Origin: Mesaphorura yosii
Lineage: Eukaryota > Arthropoda > Collembola > Poduromorpha > Tullbergiidae
Length of the DNA: 64,000 nt
NCBI GenBank assembly: GCA_009869945.1
Contig: WIXG01000007.1
Coordinates: forward strand, 186,001-250,000
Direction: 5' to 3'
A program made the translations under genes and the position numbers. The notes beneath the pieces were generated by a model. The model was not told the origin of the DNA. It saw only the letters and a list, made by a program, of their open reading frames with translations, and searched no databases. This document shows, one piece after another, positions 11,801 through 34,600 of this stretch (within the stretch, counting starts at the first letter, position 1; each line of letters starts with the position of its first letter).

Positions 11801-13460
11801 ATGGTAAATCCATTCCATTGCATACGATTTATAGGAGATAGAAAAGGAGCAGCCATAGTTCAAGCGTATCGAGCTTCTTGATGAATCTCATGATCATGTA
11901 CTTTGAGACACACGGGCAAAGTACAAAACAATGTGGTTGAGATTGCGTTCATGGTTTGGTTTGAAGGGCCAGCGTCAGCAAGTGAATTAATCAAAACAAT
12001 AATACTCGTAGGCGCGAAGAACAGACAAGACAGGCTCAATGCTTGCGATGATGAGCCATGCTATTAAAATAATCGCTACAGTAATTGCAATGGTAGACAT
12101 AGACGTACGTACCACTCCACTGACTCTGACTCTACTGTCTGCGGTATGTGGTACAATAATGTGGTGATGTGCGTACTCATTCCTCATGGAATTTCCATAC
12201 AAACTGTATTAGCTAGCAGCTAACAGAAGAGATACAGAGTACTGGCTGGCTGGTTGAATGAGTGTTGAATTGAATCAGAAACATGATAACATGCATGGAA
12301 TGGAATGTTTGTATACAAAAAGAAGTTCGGGTTGCCTTCGCCGTTGCGTTGTCGGGTTCATCCTCTTTTTCTTTCCCCTTAGCTTACTTAGCAGTATTAC
12401 AATTACTCGAGAGCCCGAGTCCTGTGACTCTGACTTGTATTATTGTATGAGAAGTATATGGAGGTGTGTTATGTGTACATTCTCGGTCGATATCCTCCTC
12501 TAACCGTACCAGTCCAAACTCTTACATTTTACTTTCCATATAAATTCAGCCTCAATTTTGTCAAATCAGTTTTAGTCTGAAATCACGAGAGGAAACAACA
12601 CACGACACAACAATTAATCGCTAAATCGACTTAAAAATTAATACTTGATACTTGAGCTTCATCAGAATTGTAATTGTTGCAGTTCATTGCTGAGCCTGTT
12701 CTTATACTAAAGCAAACTTGGTTTTAGTGTTTAGTTCCTGGTTTGCAATTGACGAACTTACACGCACTCTCAAGACACTCTTCAACAACGCACATAAGAA
12801 ATATTTGTTAATAACGAACTGAACAGTGAAAGCGTCTCGTTCATTACCATTAAATCATAATTTCTATCTCACACAACAGTGATTACTGATTTCATACTAT
12901 TCTGCTCTCCTCGCTCGTTTGTTGTCTAAATTCGCCAAGCTAAAACGAACTGACTAAAAATAGAAAGTTTTGTACCGCAGTTGCAGTTGCAGTCCCATTT
13001 AAAATTGCCTGTCATAATCATAATCTGCTGCAGTGCCGTGCTTTTTACTGCGCGTGCAGTTCATTTGAGACTTCACATTCATAACTTTGAGTGCCGATTA
13101 GATCATTTGCACAAGTAACGCACAAGACAGTCCAACGCATCTTGTAACATCTTCACCAACACGTGCGAACAAGAACATTGCACTTTTCCTTTTCATTTTG
13201 TAAATTGAACGAGTAGTGGACAGTGAATTAACTGTGTTGACAAAATTTAGAACTGCTGCTGATTAGTGCATCTTGATTCAAAATTGAATCAAGTCTAACT
13301 GTGGCCTGAACCTTTTACGTTGTGTTTTGCAAGAGCGGAAGTTTAGTGCAAGGCCGTGTTAAGTGACGAAAATTCGCATTCGCAATTCGCATCACTGTTG
13401 AAAGCTGCGTCTGCAACTCTTCAATTAATTCTGCAAGTTGATCCTGAGTCCCACCTCAGC
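5830..13460. other. Gene-poor 7.6-kb stretch upstream of the ACSL gene
   Basis: No exon with domain similarity or a chain of compatible splice sites was found on either strand. Open frames of 60-130 codons occur (for example minus strand 6863-7198), but they look like chance frames. The only structured element seen is the inverted-repeat element at 10196-10616. The last kilobase (about 12.5-13.46 kb) may contain the untranslated leader and promoter of the acyl-CoA synthetase gene, possibly with a non-coding first exon further upstream. Confidence 0.5.
10196..10616. mobile_element. MITE-like element with 28-bp imperfect terminal inverted repeats
   Basis: Bases 10196-10223 and the reverse complement of 10589-10616 agree at 25 of 28 positions, beginning CGACAATGTCTA on both. 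The left repeat is itself a hairpin: GACAATGTC, seven bases, then GACATTGTC. The right repeat instead has the 9-mer twice in direct orientation, and a further partial copy lies just inside it (about 10559-10580). The 421-bp span has no coding potential. Size, terminal repeats and subterminal repeats fit a non-autonomous DNA transposon. I could not define a clean target-site duplication or assign a superfamily. Confidence 0.5.
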
Positions 13461-18707
<5,247 letters not shown>

Positions 18708-19235
18708 CTAACTCATTCATTGTAACTGATACACTCTAACAGTTCATTGAATGATTTCCTATCATAGCCATAAATGAGTTAAGGTTTTTGTACAAACGCA
18801 TGTTGCTGTAAAACTGTTACGGATTACAAGATTGTCCTTTGTTGAAAAAATCATTCTAATGCGCAAATATATTTTCCTACTTTAGTTAAGGTTTAATTAA
18901 TTTATTGCTATACATTTACCCTGTAAATAGTTCTAGCAGTTAAGAACCACTATTTGTAACGAGAACTTGGGGTTCAGGGTATTTGCACTTAGAGTATGAC
19001 TGTTTCGCATTCATTAGCATGTATTTTAATCTTAAGTTTAGTTTTAGCTTCGATTATTTCCTGCACTTTTACAACTGAGCAGCGAACATGTACTACTGTA
19101 TAAACATATCGAACAAACAGTGAGCTCAGTTTGAAACTGGATCCTTATTGCACGCACATTAACATCCAAATGTCCTATCGGGTAAAACCGGAATAATCCA
19201 ATTGTATTCATTTTTGCACTTACAACAAAGAGACC

Positions 19236-19241
19236 AATAAA
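19236..19241 (+). terminator. Candidate polyadenylation signal of the ACSL gene
   Basis: AATAAA about 530 bases past the ACSL stop. No other clear AATAAA occurs between the two. Confidence 0.4.
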
Positions 19242-19806
19242 GAAATATGCCACATAAATCAACATGGAGTACATTATCGGTGGAAATCCTTAGCTGATAA
19301 ACGCTAGTGATAAATTCTCCTTCATCTCTAATCGATTTAATGCTGCGCTTGCTAACCTTGCAGCGAATTCTTCAAAAGATTCATCTTGCCTCGTTTAAAA
19401 CTTTTGATTTAGCATTTACAATTCTCACGATGATGTACAGTTGATGATCTCATGAGCATGACGTCAGGTTTACGCTACTCTATCGTCTCTGTTGCAGCAA
19501 CACCAAATGCATTACAGCAGCAGTTACGTGGTGAGCGTGAGTCAACTCGCAGATTTGTAATAAAATTTTCTGATAAACGGATTATAATTAGAAAGCCAAT
19601 CGACAACTTCGGACAGAACGCCACAAAATCAATCCTGTGAATTCCAAGTTATCAAAAGTAAAGTTATAAAGTTCTTCGAGTGTGCCACGACCCAGTCTGC
19701 CAAGTTCGTATACTTCAGGTTCAGTCAAGACACAAAATTTTGGGGTGGAAATTAAGATTTACTCAAGCCAGTCATTTCACATAATTAAAACCATAGTCCT
19801 TTCACA

Positions 19807-20781
19807 ATGAGTGTCTTTGGGAAGATATTTGGCTTTAAGAAGGATGAAAAGTCGGTCACAACTGGTGAAGCCATCCAGAAACTTCGTGAAACCGAAGAAA
19901 TGTTAATTAAGAAGCAAGAATTTTTAGAAACTAAGATTGAACAAGAAATTGCTACTGCTAAGAAGAACGGGACGAAAAATAAGAGAGGTAAGTAGATGCG
20001 TGGACCCATTAAGAAGGTCATCGTACATGTAAATGTAATTTCTAACAATACCAATGCCCTAACCAACTCAAAATTCCAGCTGCCATTCAAGCGTTGAAAA
20101 GGAAGAAGCGGTACGAGAAGCAGCTACAGCAAATTGATGGAACCTTATCAACAATCGAAATGCAGCGTGAAGCCTTAGAAGGAGCGAATACCAATACGGC
20201 TGTACTGAACACAATGAGCGAAGCTGCGAAGGCTCTTAAGTCGGCACATCAACACATGTAAGTTTATTACAATGGCTCAATGCCTCTAATTTTTCACACG
20301 TGGAGCGATGACTAATTGCCTTACGTGTCTGGATGTACAGGGACATTGATAAGGTTCACGATATGATGGACGATATTGCCGAACAACAAGACGTTGCACG
20401 CGAAATTTCTGATGCTATTTCTAATCCGATTGCTTTTGGACAAGATGTCGATGACGAAGAGCTAGAACGTGAATTGGAACTGCTAGAACAAGAAGACTTA
20501 GACGAAGCATTACTTAAAGTTGGTCCAACAACAACGGCAGAAGATTTACCAAGTGTACCTGCACAAGACGTGCCTGCCGCGGCAAAGAAGGAGCCACAAA
20601 GAGCCCGTGAGTTTCAAGGTTTTGCCTAAGTGGTCATTGACGCTAGTCACGCCAGTATTAGGTTCAGCGAAGCATGATCAGACCTCTAATTTTTATATTT
20701 AACTCTCCTTTAGGTGCTCGTCCGGTTGCGGCAGATGACGATGATGACGACATGAAAGAATTGGCCGCGTGGGCATCGTAA
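19807..20781 (+). CDS. Charged multivesicular body protein 4 (CHMP4/Snf7, ESCRT-III core)
   Basis: Snf7/CHMP4 (shrub in Drosophila) polymerises into the ESCRT-III filaments that drive membrane scission in multivesicular bodies, cytokinesis and membrane repair. Exons: 19807-19987, 20080-20257, 20341-20606, 20714-20781, with all phases matching, giving 230 residues against about 224 for human CHMP4B. The N-terminus MSVFGKIFGFKKDEK is the amphipathic membrane-inserting start of the family. It is followed by the helical core (A-I-Q-K-L-R-E-T-E-E-M-L, then ALKRKKRYEKQL). Towards the end lies the acidic autoinhibitory part (D-D-E-E-L-E-R-E-L-E-L-L-E-Q). The last residues, MKELAAWAS after an acidic run, match the usual CHMP4 tail. 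The start ATG is the only plausible one. Confidence 0.94.
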
Positions 20782-21121
20782 AACCGACGACCCATTATGC
20801 ATCGTTGATCGTTTTTCGTTACTGAATGGTGGACTTTTTAAAATGCGATTCCGAAATTAAGTTACGGTTACTTCGTCAAAAAAAGTTATAATATTTGAGC
20901 TTGAGCTTGACGAGAAGAGAGTCATCAAGTTCAACTTTCAATGTACTATTTTGCAGTCGCGACAAATTGAATTTGTACGATAAATTAGCAATATGATGTT
21001 CGGATGAAAATTCGTTCCATTCTCCATTCTTCTTTAAGAAATCTAGAGCCTTAGATTCGTATCGCTAAATAATTACTAATCCAATCTGCAATGTGCACCT
21101 ATACTCATGATGTAATTTGCA

Positions 21122-21127
21122 ATTAAA
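21122..21127 (+). terminator. Candidate polyadenylation signal (ATTAAA) of CHMP4
   Basis: ATTAAA, the common variant, lies about 340 bases past the CHMP4 stop. Confidence 0.3.
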
Positions 21128-21129
21128 CT

Positions 21130-22708
21130 TGTGTTAACTACTGAAAACTGCATTTCGCCTCATTTTCACTTCAACTGGCTGGCTTGGTCATTGTCCGAAG
21201 TCACATGCCCTCCTTCCTTCTGCTCTTCTGCCATTTTGACAACACCTTTGATCTTGTTTACATTTGAATATTTGCAATTTCATTCGTTACGCATTCTTGC
21301 CCGATAAGTCAGGGAGCAAATACCCAGTTGGTCATAACTCATTTTAACGTACCCGAGCAAAACTAGTGGTGCTTGAGATTTGAGCGTTTGCAAAACTGAG
21401 GTTCGAGTGTGAATGTAAAGTCGGTAACCCGTAACGGCAATTTGCATGTGCAAAATACACTGCTGCTGCTGGCAATTAATTTCATAGCATAATATCATGC
21501 CCGGCTACCCAGTCTCGTCGAGGCAGGCACAAGAAGAGTTAAGACGTCAAGAATTCAAGTCTCAAGAATGTACTCTCCATTTCTTTAATGAATGCAGGCA
21601 GGATACAGGTAACAAATGTATTGTTGTACCACCGCCGCACTGAAAGCAAGCCCAAAGCCAACAATCGCAAAGCAATCGTCTCAAGTCAAGTCCAAGACCA
21701 AGTCCGGTTTCAAGCTTGTGGCTAGTGATGGTACATCAGTTAAATGTACGTCACCTATTCACGTCCACAGAAACCAAATCTCCGTCCACAGCTTCCACTT
21801 GCTTTGCTTGTAGTAGCACAAGAGAAATAAGCATACAACACGGGGTAGGAGACCAAGACCGACCGACCAACTCCTTTATTCAGCCGAAAACCACAAGTTG
21901 GTTTGCAGAAAGCGAGCATAATCTCTAATCAAATGGTGTGGTGTGTGGCATTGGCATTTCAGTATAATATTGGCAATGGCAATGTAGTGGTGTACAGCCG
22001 AAAATGACATAAAGTTATCTTTTGTGTTGTGTCAACTTTTTAAATATTTTTGAGTTATTGTTATTGGTCCGCTGGTTATTTTTGAGTTTATAATTTATTA
22101 CAATTGCAGTGAATATACGACGGGGTTACTTAAGATTCGAGTGCATTCATTATTGTTAATACTTTGTTATTGTTGCAATGATAGAAAGACTTGTATGTAG
22201 CAAGTAGCAATTAGTTAACGGCTTCACTGTGTACTTACAAAAGTGGGTGCAAGATTGATGGCAAGAGTGTCAAAGTTCAACTACATCAGCATACAACATG
22301 ATCGTGACGTGACCCGGCCACCTGGATAGGATCTTTCTAAGAAATAAGCTTATCAAGAGTTTCAAGACCCGCACGGACAGGAACCTGTAATACAAATGCT
22401 ATGTTAATTTCATTTGATGTCAGATTTCAGTTAATTAAAGTTTATTCTTCCAATGACACAATGGCGTGAATTCACGTAAAGTATTAGAATTTAGTTCTGT
22501 AGAATCGCCTTATCATTAATGACTACGTCCTCTGGATCACTAATGTTGTATTATGCCGATCTGTGATTTATGATAATGTTAAATTATCGTACAAAAAGAA
22601 TGATGAATCCGTCTTAATTCTGGCCTAGCCTGAAACTAGAATTAAGACTACTTATAGAGGTTAAGTTCATAGTTAGGTCTCAATTACTTAAACCATATCA
22701 CGAGCAAC
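21130..22708. other. Spacer between CHMP4 and the Rho kinase gene
   Basis: No gene is supported. The interval should contain the promoter and 5' UTR of the Rho kinase gene. The open frames at 21616-21928 overlap each other in two frames and lack any family resemblance. Confidence 0.45.
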
Positions 22709-28232
<5,524 letters not shown>

Positions 28233-28666
28233 GAACTGCTGTCTGGCTAAATTTGCAGCGATAACGTGACGCTACAGGATTCAGCGACTTTTGTGTGCAT
28301 TGCTGTCGCAAACGCCTTAATCGCCATTTGGAATGGTGGAATGCATTTTTCGTCTTTACGATTTCAATAACTTTTTTATTCTTTGCTTTATTGAAATTTG
28401 CAACATGACTGTTAAATGTTGCTTTTCAACTTGGGGTTGAATTGTGGAATGTTTATATGCGTTAATGGCCGTCATGTGCCGAAGCACTTATTATGTAAGA
28501 TAAGTTTTTAATGTGTACATCACGTAATGAGAAGCTAATAATCTTTGTGACCTGAACAAGCCTTGACGAAGATTTCATTCGTTTTTGATAATTGTTACCG
28601 TCAACCTCTCAGACTATTACGGGCTTAAATTTAAAATATTTAAAATGCTGTTGTTCCATGTTTCCA

Positions 28667-28672
28667 AATAAA
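28667..28672 (+). terminator. Polyadenylation signal of the Rho kinase gene
   Basis: AATAAA about 435 bases past the ROCK stop, followed by an A-rich run. Confidence 0.55.
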
Positions 28673-28689
28673 AGAAAACTTGAATTATT

Positions 28690-31600
28690 ATGAGGATGTG
28701 AATTGCTTCAGGCTAGCGTGCATACTGCTTACTCACTAACTCCAGCTTGCTTCTCGATTGCCTTGCTTGGGTGTCTCAAAACAGCCGAAAATCAGTTCGA
28801 TGTGCTTTCAATAATGCTTTGGTCTTGGTTGAGGACTTGTTATTGCACTAGCATTACCTTATTTGCTGTATTTCATATCCGCCACAACTCGTGCCGTAAT
28901 TGTTGTTTGACTTTGTTGCTGACAATTTGCAGGGATAAACAAAAGTCTGCCACACTACCAGCAAGAAATAAATAGTGCACTGTACATAATTTGAGTTGCC
29001 AATCAGCAATGTCTTCCGAAGCATTCCGTAGTGGCACAGTGTCTCCCTCGTCTTCTGGTCTAAAATCGCTGTACGCTGCAAGTATCTCTATTTCGACTTA
29101 ATATGCGGGTTGGTTCGTATTTGCAAGTGGATGTCCTAAGTAAAGTAGACCCTCTAACTCTAATTTGCTTATACTTAAGCCTATGAGAGCCTTATCCTCA
29201 ATATACGTAAACGTTCGTTGTTCCTTTGTCTTTCTAAGAAACTGCAAAATCTATAAATGTTGAATAGTTAAGACTTGACGGAAGATAACCAAAGCAAAAA
29301 ATATATGTACTTCATCTCAGGTACGAAAACTACTTAGAAAATATGTCAAATTCAATTCCCTCCAGAATTATATTTATACGTGTAGTTAGTTTAGTGCATG
29401 CAATTCCCTTTTAGTAGTCTAGATATCAACGAAAAGAAACTTCATGTGCCGATGCAACACAATAATGAGATGATACTGTAACTGTATTGAGATACTTAAT
29501 AGGTGGATTGAGGAAATAGATCCTGGGTCGCGCCTGGTAAATTGTCATGACTGATGGATACGACAAGAGATAAGTGTGACGTGTTTTCTAGAGAAATTAT
29601 ATACACATTTATGTGACGTTCCTAAATAGTAATAAAATTTCTAAAATTTTACAAACATGGATTGATGGATGTCGTTTGGGAAAATGTCACTTTGTTCTGT
29701 CCTCGACTGGGAAGTGTGTCTTCATGATTCCGTCATGTGTCTGATTCGTCAGTTTCGTGTTTCCGATCGTCTAGAAGAGATGTAAATGTCTTGCCTTGTC
29801 CTATCAGGATTGAATGGGCACGCTGAGAGACTTTCCCCAGGCTTCATCGTGCAATGTGCAAGTAACGAACATCTCCTACATCTTTTATTTTTAGAAGTAT
29901 GAAACGACGAAGTATCGATGCCGCGAGAATAACACGAAACAACTCATTACTGGCCTTCAACGAGGATGGAAGCATAATCGAAAACAGTGTCGTGATTCAC
30001 TTATGAACGTACTCACTGCCAAATCTCTGCTTTATTGAACTCTGAGGGGAAAATAAATTCAAGAATGACAATCTTGAAATAATTTAGGTTGTCAATTGTC
30101 CGCGTGTGCCTGACCCCTTAAACTCATAATGCTCTTGGAAGCACAGACCTTTGCATTGATGATACTTGTAGGGCCAAGTTGAAGTTCAAAACTCTGGATT
30201 ACGAAACCCAGCTCAGGTCTCAATTCAACCGGATTATGTTAAATTCTTGGTAATTTTTCATCATGAGATTACGATTATCACGACGTCTTATTTCAATTCA
30301 TGTAGGAAGTGAATTTATTATTTTTATTTTTGCAACAAGCTAAAGTGTTTACGCGTGACGCGAGCACGAAGTCATACAAAGTAAGAAATCGGTTTTTTCT
30401 TTCACTGCTCAGTTTATGTAAATGTTGGCATTTACATGCCTGTATTGACGAACGGTGACGATCGCAATTCAAGATAAATGCCTTCCACCAGAAATAAATC
30501 GCGCATGCCTTCCACTTTGATTTCGGTGCAATCAGTTGAATAATTCGCGAACTTGGTACGCAATCCGACGTAATCCGGGCTTATCTGGTAGGAAGGTGAA
30601 AGTCCTGACATAAACTTTTCTTGAACTTCAACTTTATCTCGCGCTGCGTCATATTTTAGATGATACTCGACTCAGAGCCAACACATTACTCATGATTGCG
30701 AAATTGCATCTTTAATTGGCATTGCTTATGGAAAAAGCACGGCAAAATGGAGACTTGTGCTCATACTTTCGAAGTAGTTATCAAAACGAATGCTCTAGAC
30801 AAGGCTTCAGCGTTGATGTTTGGGGTAACTCAGCTTGGTTCTATTACCTCAAAGTTGAGTGACCCAGAGACAACAAGATAACATCTGTATTGTTTGACAT
30901 TGTACAAAATCTGCGCAGTTTGCGCACATAGTTTATGCTTTGGTTTGTAATCTGTTTGCAGATCTAACTTTGGCGAGGAGGCAATTCTCAAGAATTTCTT
31001 TGTTATGATAAAAATAGTTTGTAAATATTTCAAGATCCATAGTTGCTAATTTTAGCCTGTCAAATCACTTGTAATGCAATTTTTCGTCACGGCATCATTG
31101 AGAAGGTGGCATTGTCAAGTTTATGTTGTTTACTAGCTGGCTAAGAAAAGCAAAGAAACGAATCAGTACCTGCCTGCCTGATGACACATTGATTACTATA
31201 CGCTTTAATATTTTTATGCTTTTTATTCAACAGGTTAAGGGTCCACCACGGCAATCTAAGTGCAGTGTATGTCTTATTACAATGAGAGAAAAATCAAGAG
31301 AAAGTAGTATTTTTTTCGATTTGGTTCAATATCCATTCCATACACGATCCACGACCATCGCGTCGATTGCGCCACGGCACCAGTTTGAATTTCACGAACT
31401 TGAACAATTTTCAGTGCGAAATTACAAGTGTGAATCGGCCATTTGACGACACACGAGTTCGAATCCACTAAAGAGTGGCAGGCCAATTAGTTTGGATGCA
31501 CAGTTCAACCGAGTTGTTCCAGAAGACTTGATTCTGACGATTGTTCCAAGAGAATTGTTTCCGAATTGAACCTAAGTTAAGAACTTGCGCGTCCATGGGC

Positions 31601-34600
31601 GTAAGATTGTTGGATGACAAGTAATCAGTATTTAACATCAAACATAATTTTGATAATTTAGCATGTGGTCCAAAATCTCTCGCGAAACGTTCCAAATCTA
31701 GAACTGCTAACGGTTAAATTAAGTGGGGCATTTTCGATGAAGGAAGAATTCATAGTACATCTCTGAATTCCCGTTATTGTTACAAAACAAAAATGTTCAG
31801 GATACCGTACGCTGACGAAAATCACAGGTCGGGAAGCAACGACAATAACAATTTATTTATGCAATCTGGCCCGGCCATATGATGGTAGCTACTCTTGACA
31901 TCATTCTGCCGTGGATGTGCGCGTGCGTTTGCGGCTGAGAGTCTGAATCTGATTTCTGAATGAATTTAGGATTCTGTTTGCCATTTATGTCAGCGCAGTG
32001 CGCAAGCATGAAGTGGTGGGCATTTTGTTTGACGTAATTGAGGAGTCTTAAATAGGTCAGTCAACAAGCGTATGATGTCACGTTGCATGTTTTTCTAAAT
32101 CCCACGATTTGAATCTAGTAACAGGACTTTATCGCCAGTTTCTTAATCTCGACACCGGTAGACTCTAACTCGTGCAACGGTCGAGAGTTCAACCGTCTGA
32201 CGCAATGCTTAGCGAAGCCGATTAGGTAAGTCGCCTGCCAAATGTATTTCCGATTTGCCAAAACGACATCCTGAACAGAATTACATAACTGGGAATCTTA
32301 GATGATGAATTCGTGGGATCGGAAACTTTCACTTTATGTATGGGCAATAAGAGCATAAACGTTGCAAGTAGGAAGTCACTTGAGCTTTTATTTTGAGGCC
32401 GCCTACTATTTGTCTTCCTATAATCCGGTTTAATTTACATTCGTTATACTGATTCGAATTCTTTTCAGTCATTTTTCACGCATGTGATTTTTCACATGAG
32501 TAATTGTTCCTTGTGCATTTTAAGATGCTATAAGTATAACTCGGACATAACTGCTGCATTCTTCAATATTTATGGCGTCAATCCTTTAATGCATGCATTT
32601 AATATCTGACATTGCGTAAATTGCACATCTTCCCTGTGCATGAACATTAATTTACCAGAAAGAAGTTATGAAATCCTCCGTTGATGCTTAACATAATGCC
32701 TGACTGGAATAACAAATTCAGCCCACAAAGTACGTCCTTTCCCTGGAAGTCTTGTTTATTTTGCTTAAGGATACGAATAAATTCGGTTCCACTGCGTGCG
32801 AAATCGAGTTGCCTTGAATTTGAATTATTTACTCCAGGAGTGGATGCATTTAAAATGTAGAGCACGCTGAAACTTGGAATCTTTAATTTGCAAAAACTCC
32901 CATGGCAAGTGTAGCTTTGTCATTCGTACATGTAGATTCATCGGGATTTGTGGACTTGTCACCTCGTACTTAGCCGTGCGTAAGATATCGCAGTTGCAAT
33001 ACCAAGAAATACATTCTTTTGCTTTCTGTTGACCAAAGTCCAGAAGATGCAACGAAAATAAGTTTTCTGCTTAAACGAGGAAAATTACGCATTACATAAC
33101 TTCTCTAATCATAAATAAGCAATGAATTTCTTTTGGAATTTTTGCCACGGAGCGATTCTGCACAAAAAACTGGAATGCTCTCCTTGCGTGCTCGCCCACT
33201 GTGTTGCCGGTTGCTCATGAAAGATCCAAATATTTTCCTTGTCCAGGCCGCCTCTGCGACGCGATGTCACGGGACAATTATACTTTGTTATTACGACATT
33301 GAAATTGCATACATTATGTAATTCCAGGAAAATATTGAAGTTAGGCAATATTTTGCTTCCATTTTATATGGAAGGTTTTTCAATGTCGTCGCCGCCCTGC
33401 CCAGAGCCTCTTTCTCCTACTTCCACCTCACAATTGGAATTTGTTCCCAGTCTTCAATCGGTCTCAATCTTCTCACTGGATTGAATATTTCTAGATTTAT
33501 AGAATCGTGAATCGAGTATCGATCAGTATCAGCTTCAAATTATTGGTCTGCTCATATTGAAGTACCTGGTTTCCTTCTCGAAAACAGTACTCGGAATTTT
33601 GCAGGCTAAAATTAATTCCAACAAGAAACGACATAATAACGCAAATTTTTACGACAGTCTGTTGTGGTGCCTGGATTCTTTGTTTTTATTCTGTTAAATG
33701 TTGACTCAATCTTGTCCACAGCCCATTCTTCGTCGACGGTTCAGACGCAGATGGTGTTGCAATTTTAAAGCAAACAGGTAGAAAGTAAAAAAGAAAGGAT
33801 AAAGATCAGTACACACATGGAAAAATTAGATAAGCATCTTTCCGTGAATAATTGAGAAAGCACTTTATTTTGTTTCTATCTTTATCACTTTTGTGTGCAT
33901 AAATTATACACATGCCAAGGTTCGGATTTACACGGAATTTCGTTGGGACGTAAGTTATTTACTTACATGAAGCAGAATGTCGGTCGCCTGTTCGGAATTA
34001 TAGAGGTCTCAAATCGTAAATATAGAAAGACAGAACGTACATAAATGTGGTTTAGGACGAAAAAAGTTCTGACGTGCTACAAATACAAATCAAAATGGCT
34101 TTGACAAGCTTCGAAAATCCATACATTGCTCGTTAATATTTACAAAATCATAACAACGCTGGACTTTTGAGCTGGCACAGTCCTTCACGGATCTCGCAAC
34201 TTGATTTTGCAAGCTGGTGTCATTTGTGTTGTGACTTTGCGCTTATTTTCGGTAGCAAAGGTCACGCCACGTGCGAGAATTAATATCAAAACTCATTTTT
34301 ATAAAAATTTGTGCAAATAACACTTCGAAATGCCTACAATGAGAAAAGTGTATCCCACACATGAAGTACATTGCTGAAATTCCTGAACAAAACGCTGAAA
34401 TTATGACCACAATTTCAGTGCTTCTGGTTAGTCATAGACACGAGTGCACGACATTGTGCAAAAATAAAATCGTGCTAGACCGGACGACGTTGTTTCACAC
34501 TGCGCAAGACCAGTTCCACCTTATTCGGATACTGATCTTAGATATTTCAAACTGATTGCACACTATACTTGTGTGGTGCTAAACTTTAGAATAAATCAAG

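Noticed and set aside
13356-13460. N-terminal extension of ACSL exon 1
   Set aside because: The frame is open but contains no ATG before 13461.
31440-31480. T-arm-like sequence GAGTTCGAATCC, possible tRNA
   Set aside because: The T stem does not pair, and no matching D or anticodon arm lies upstream.
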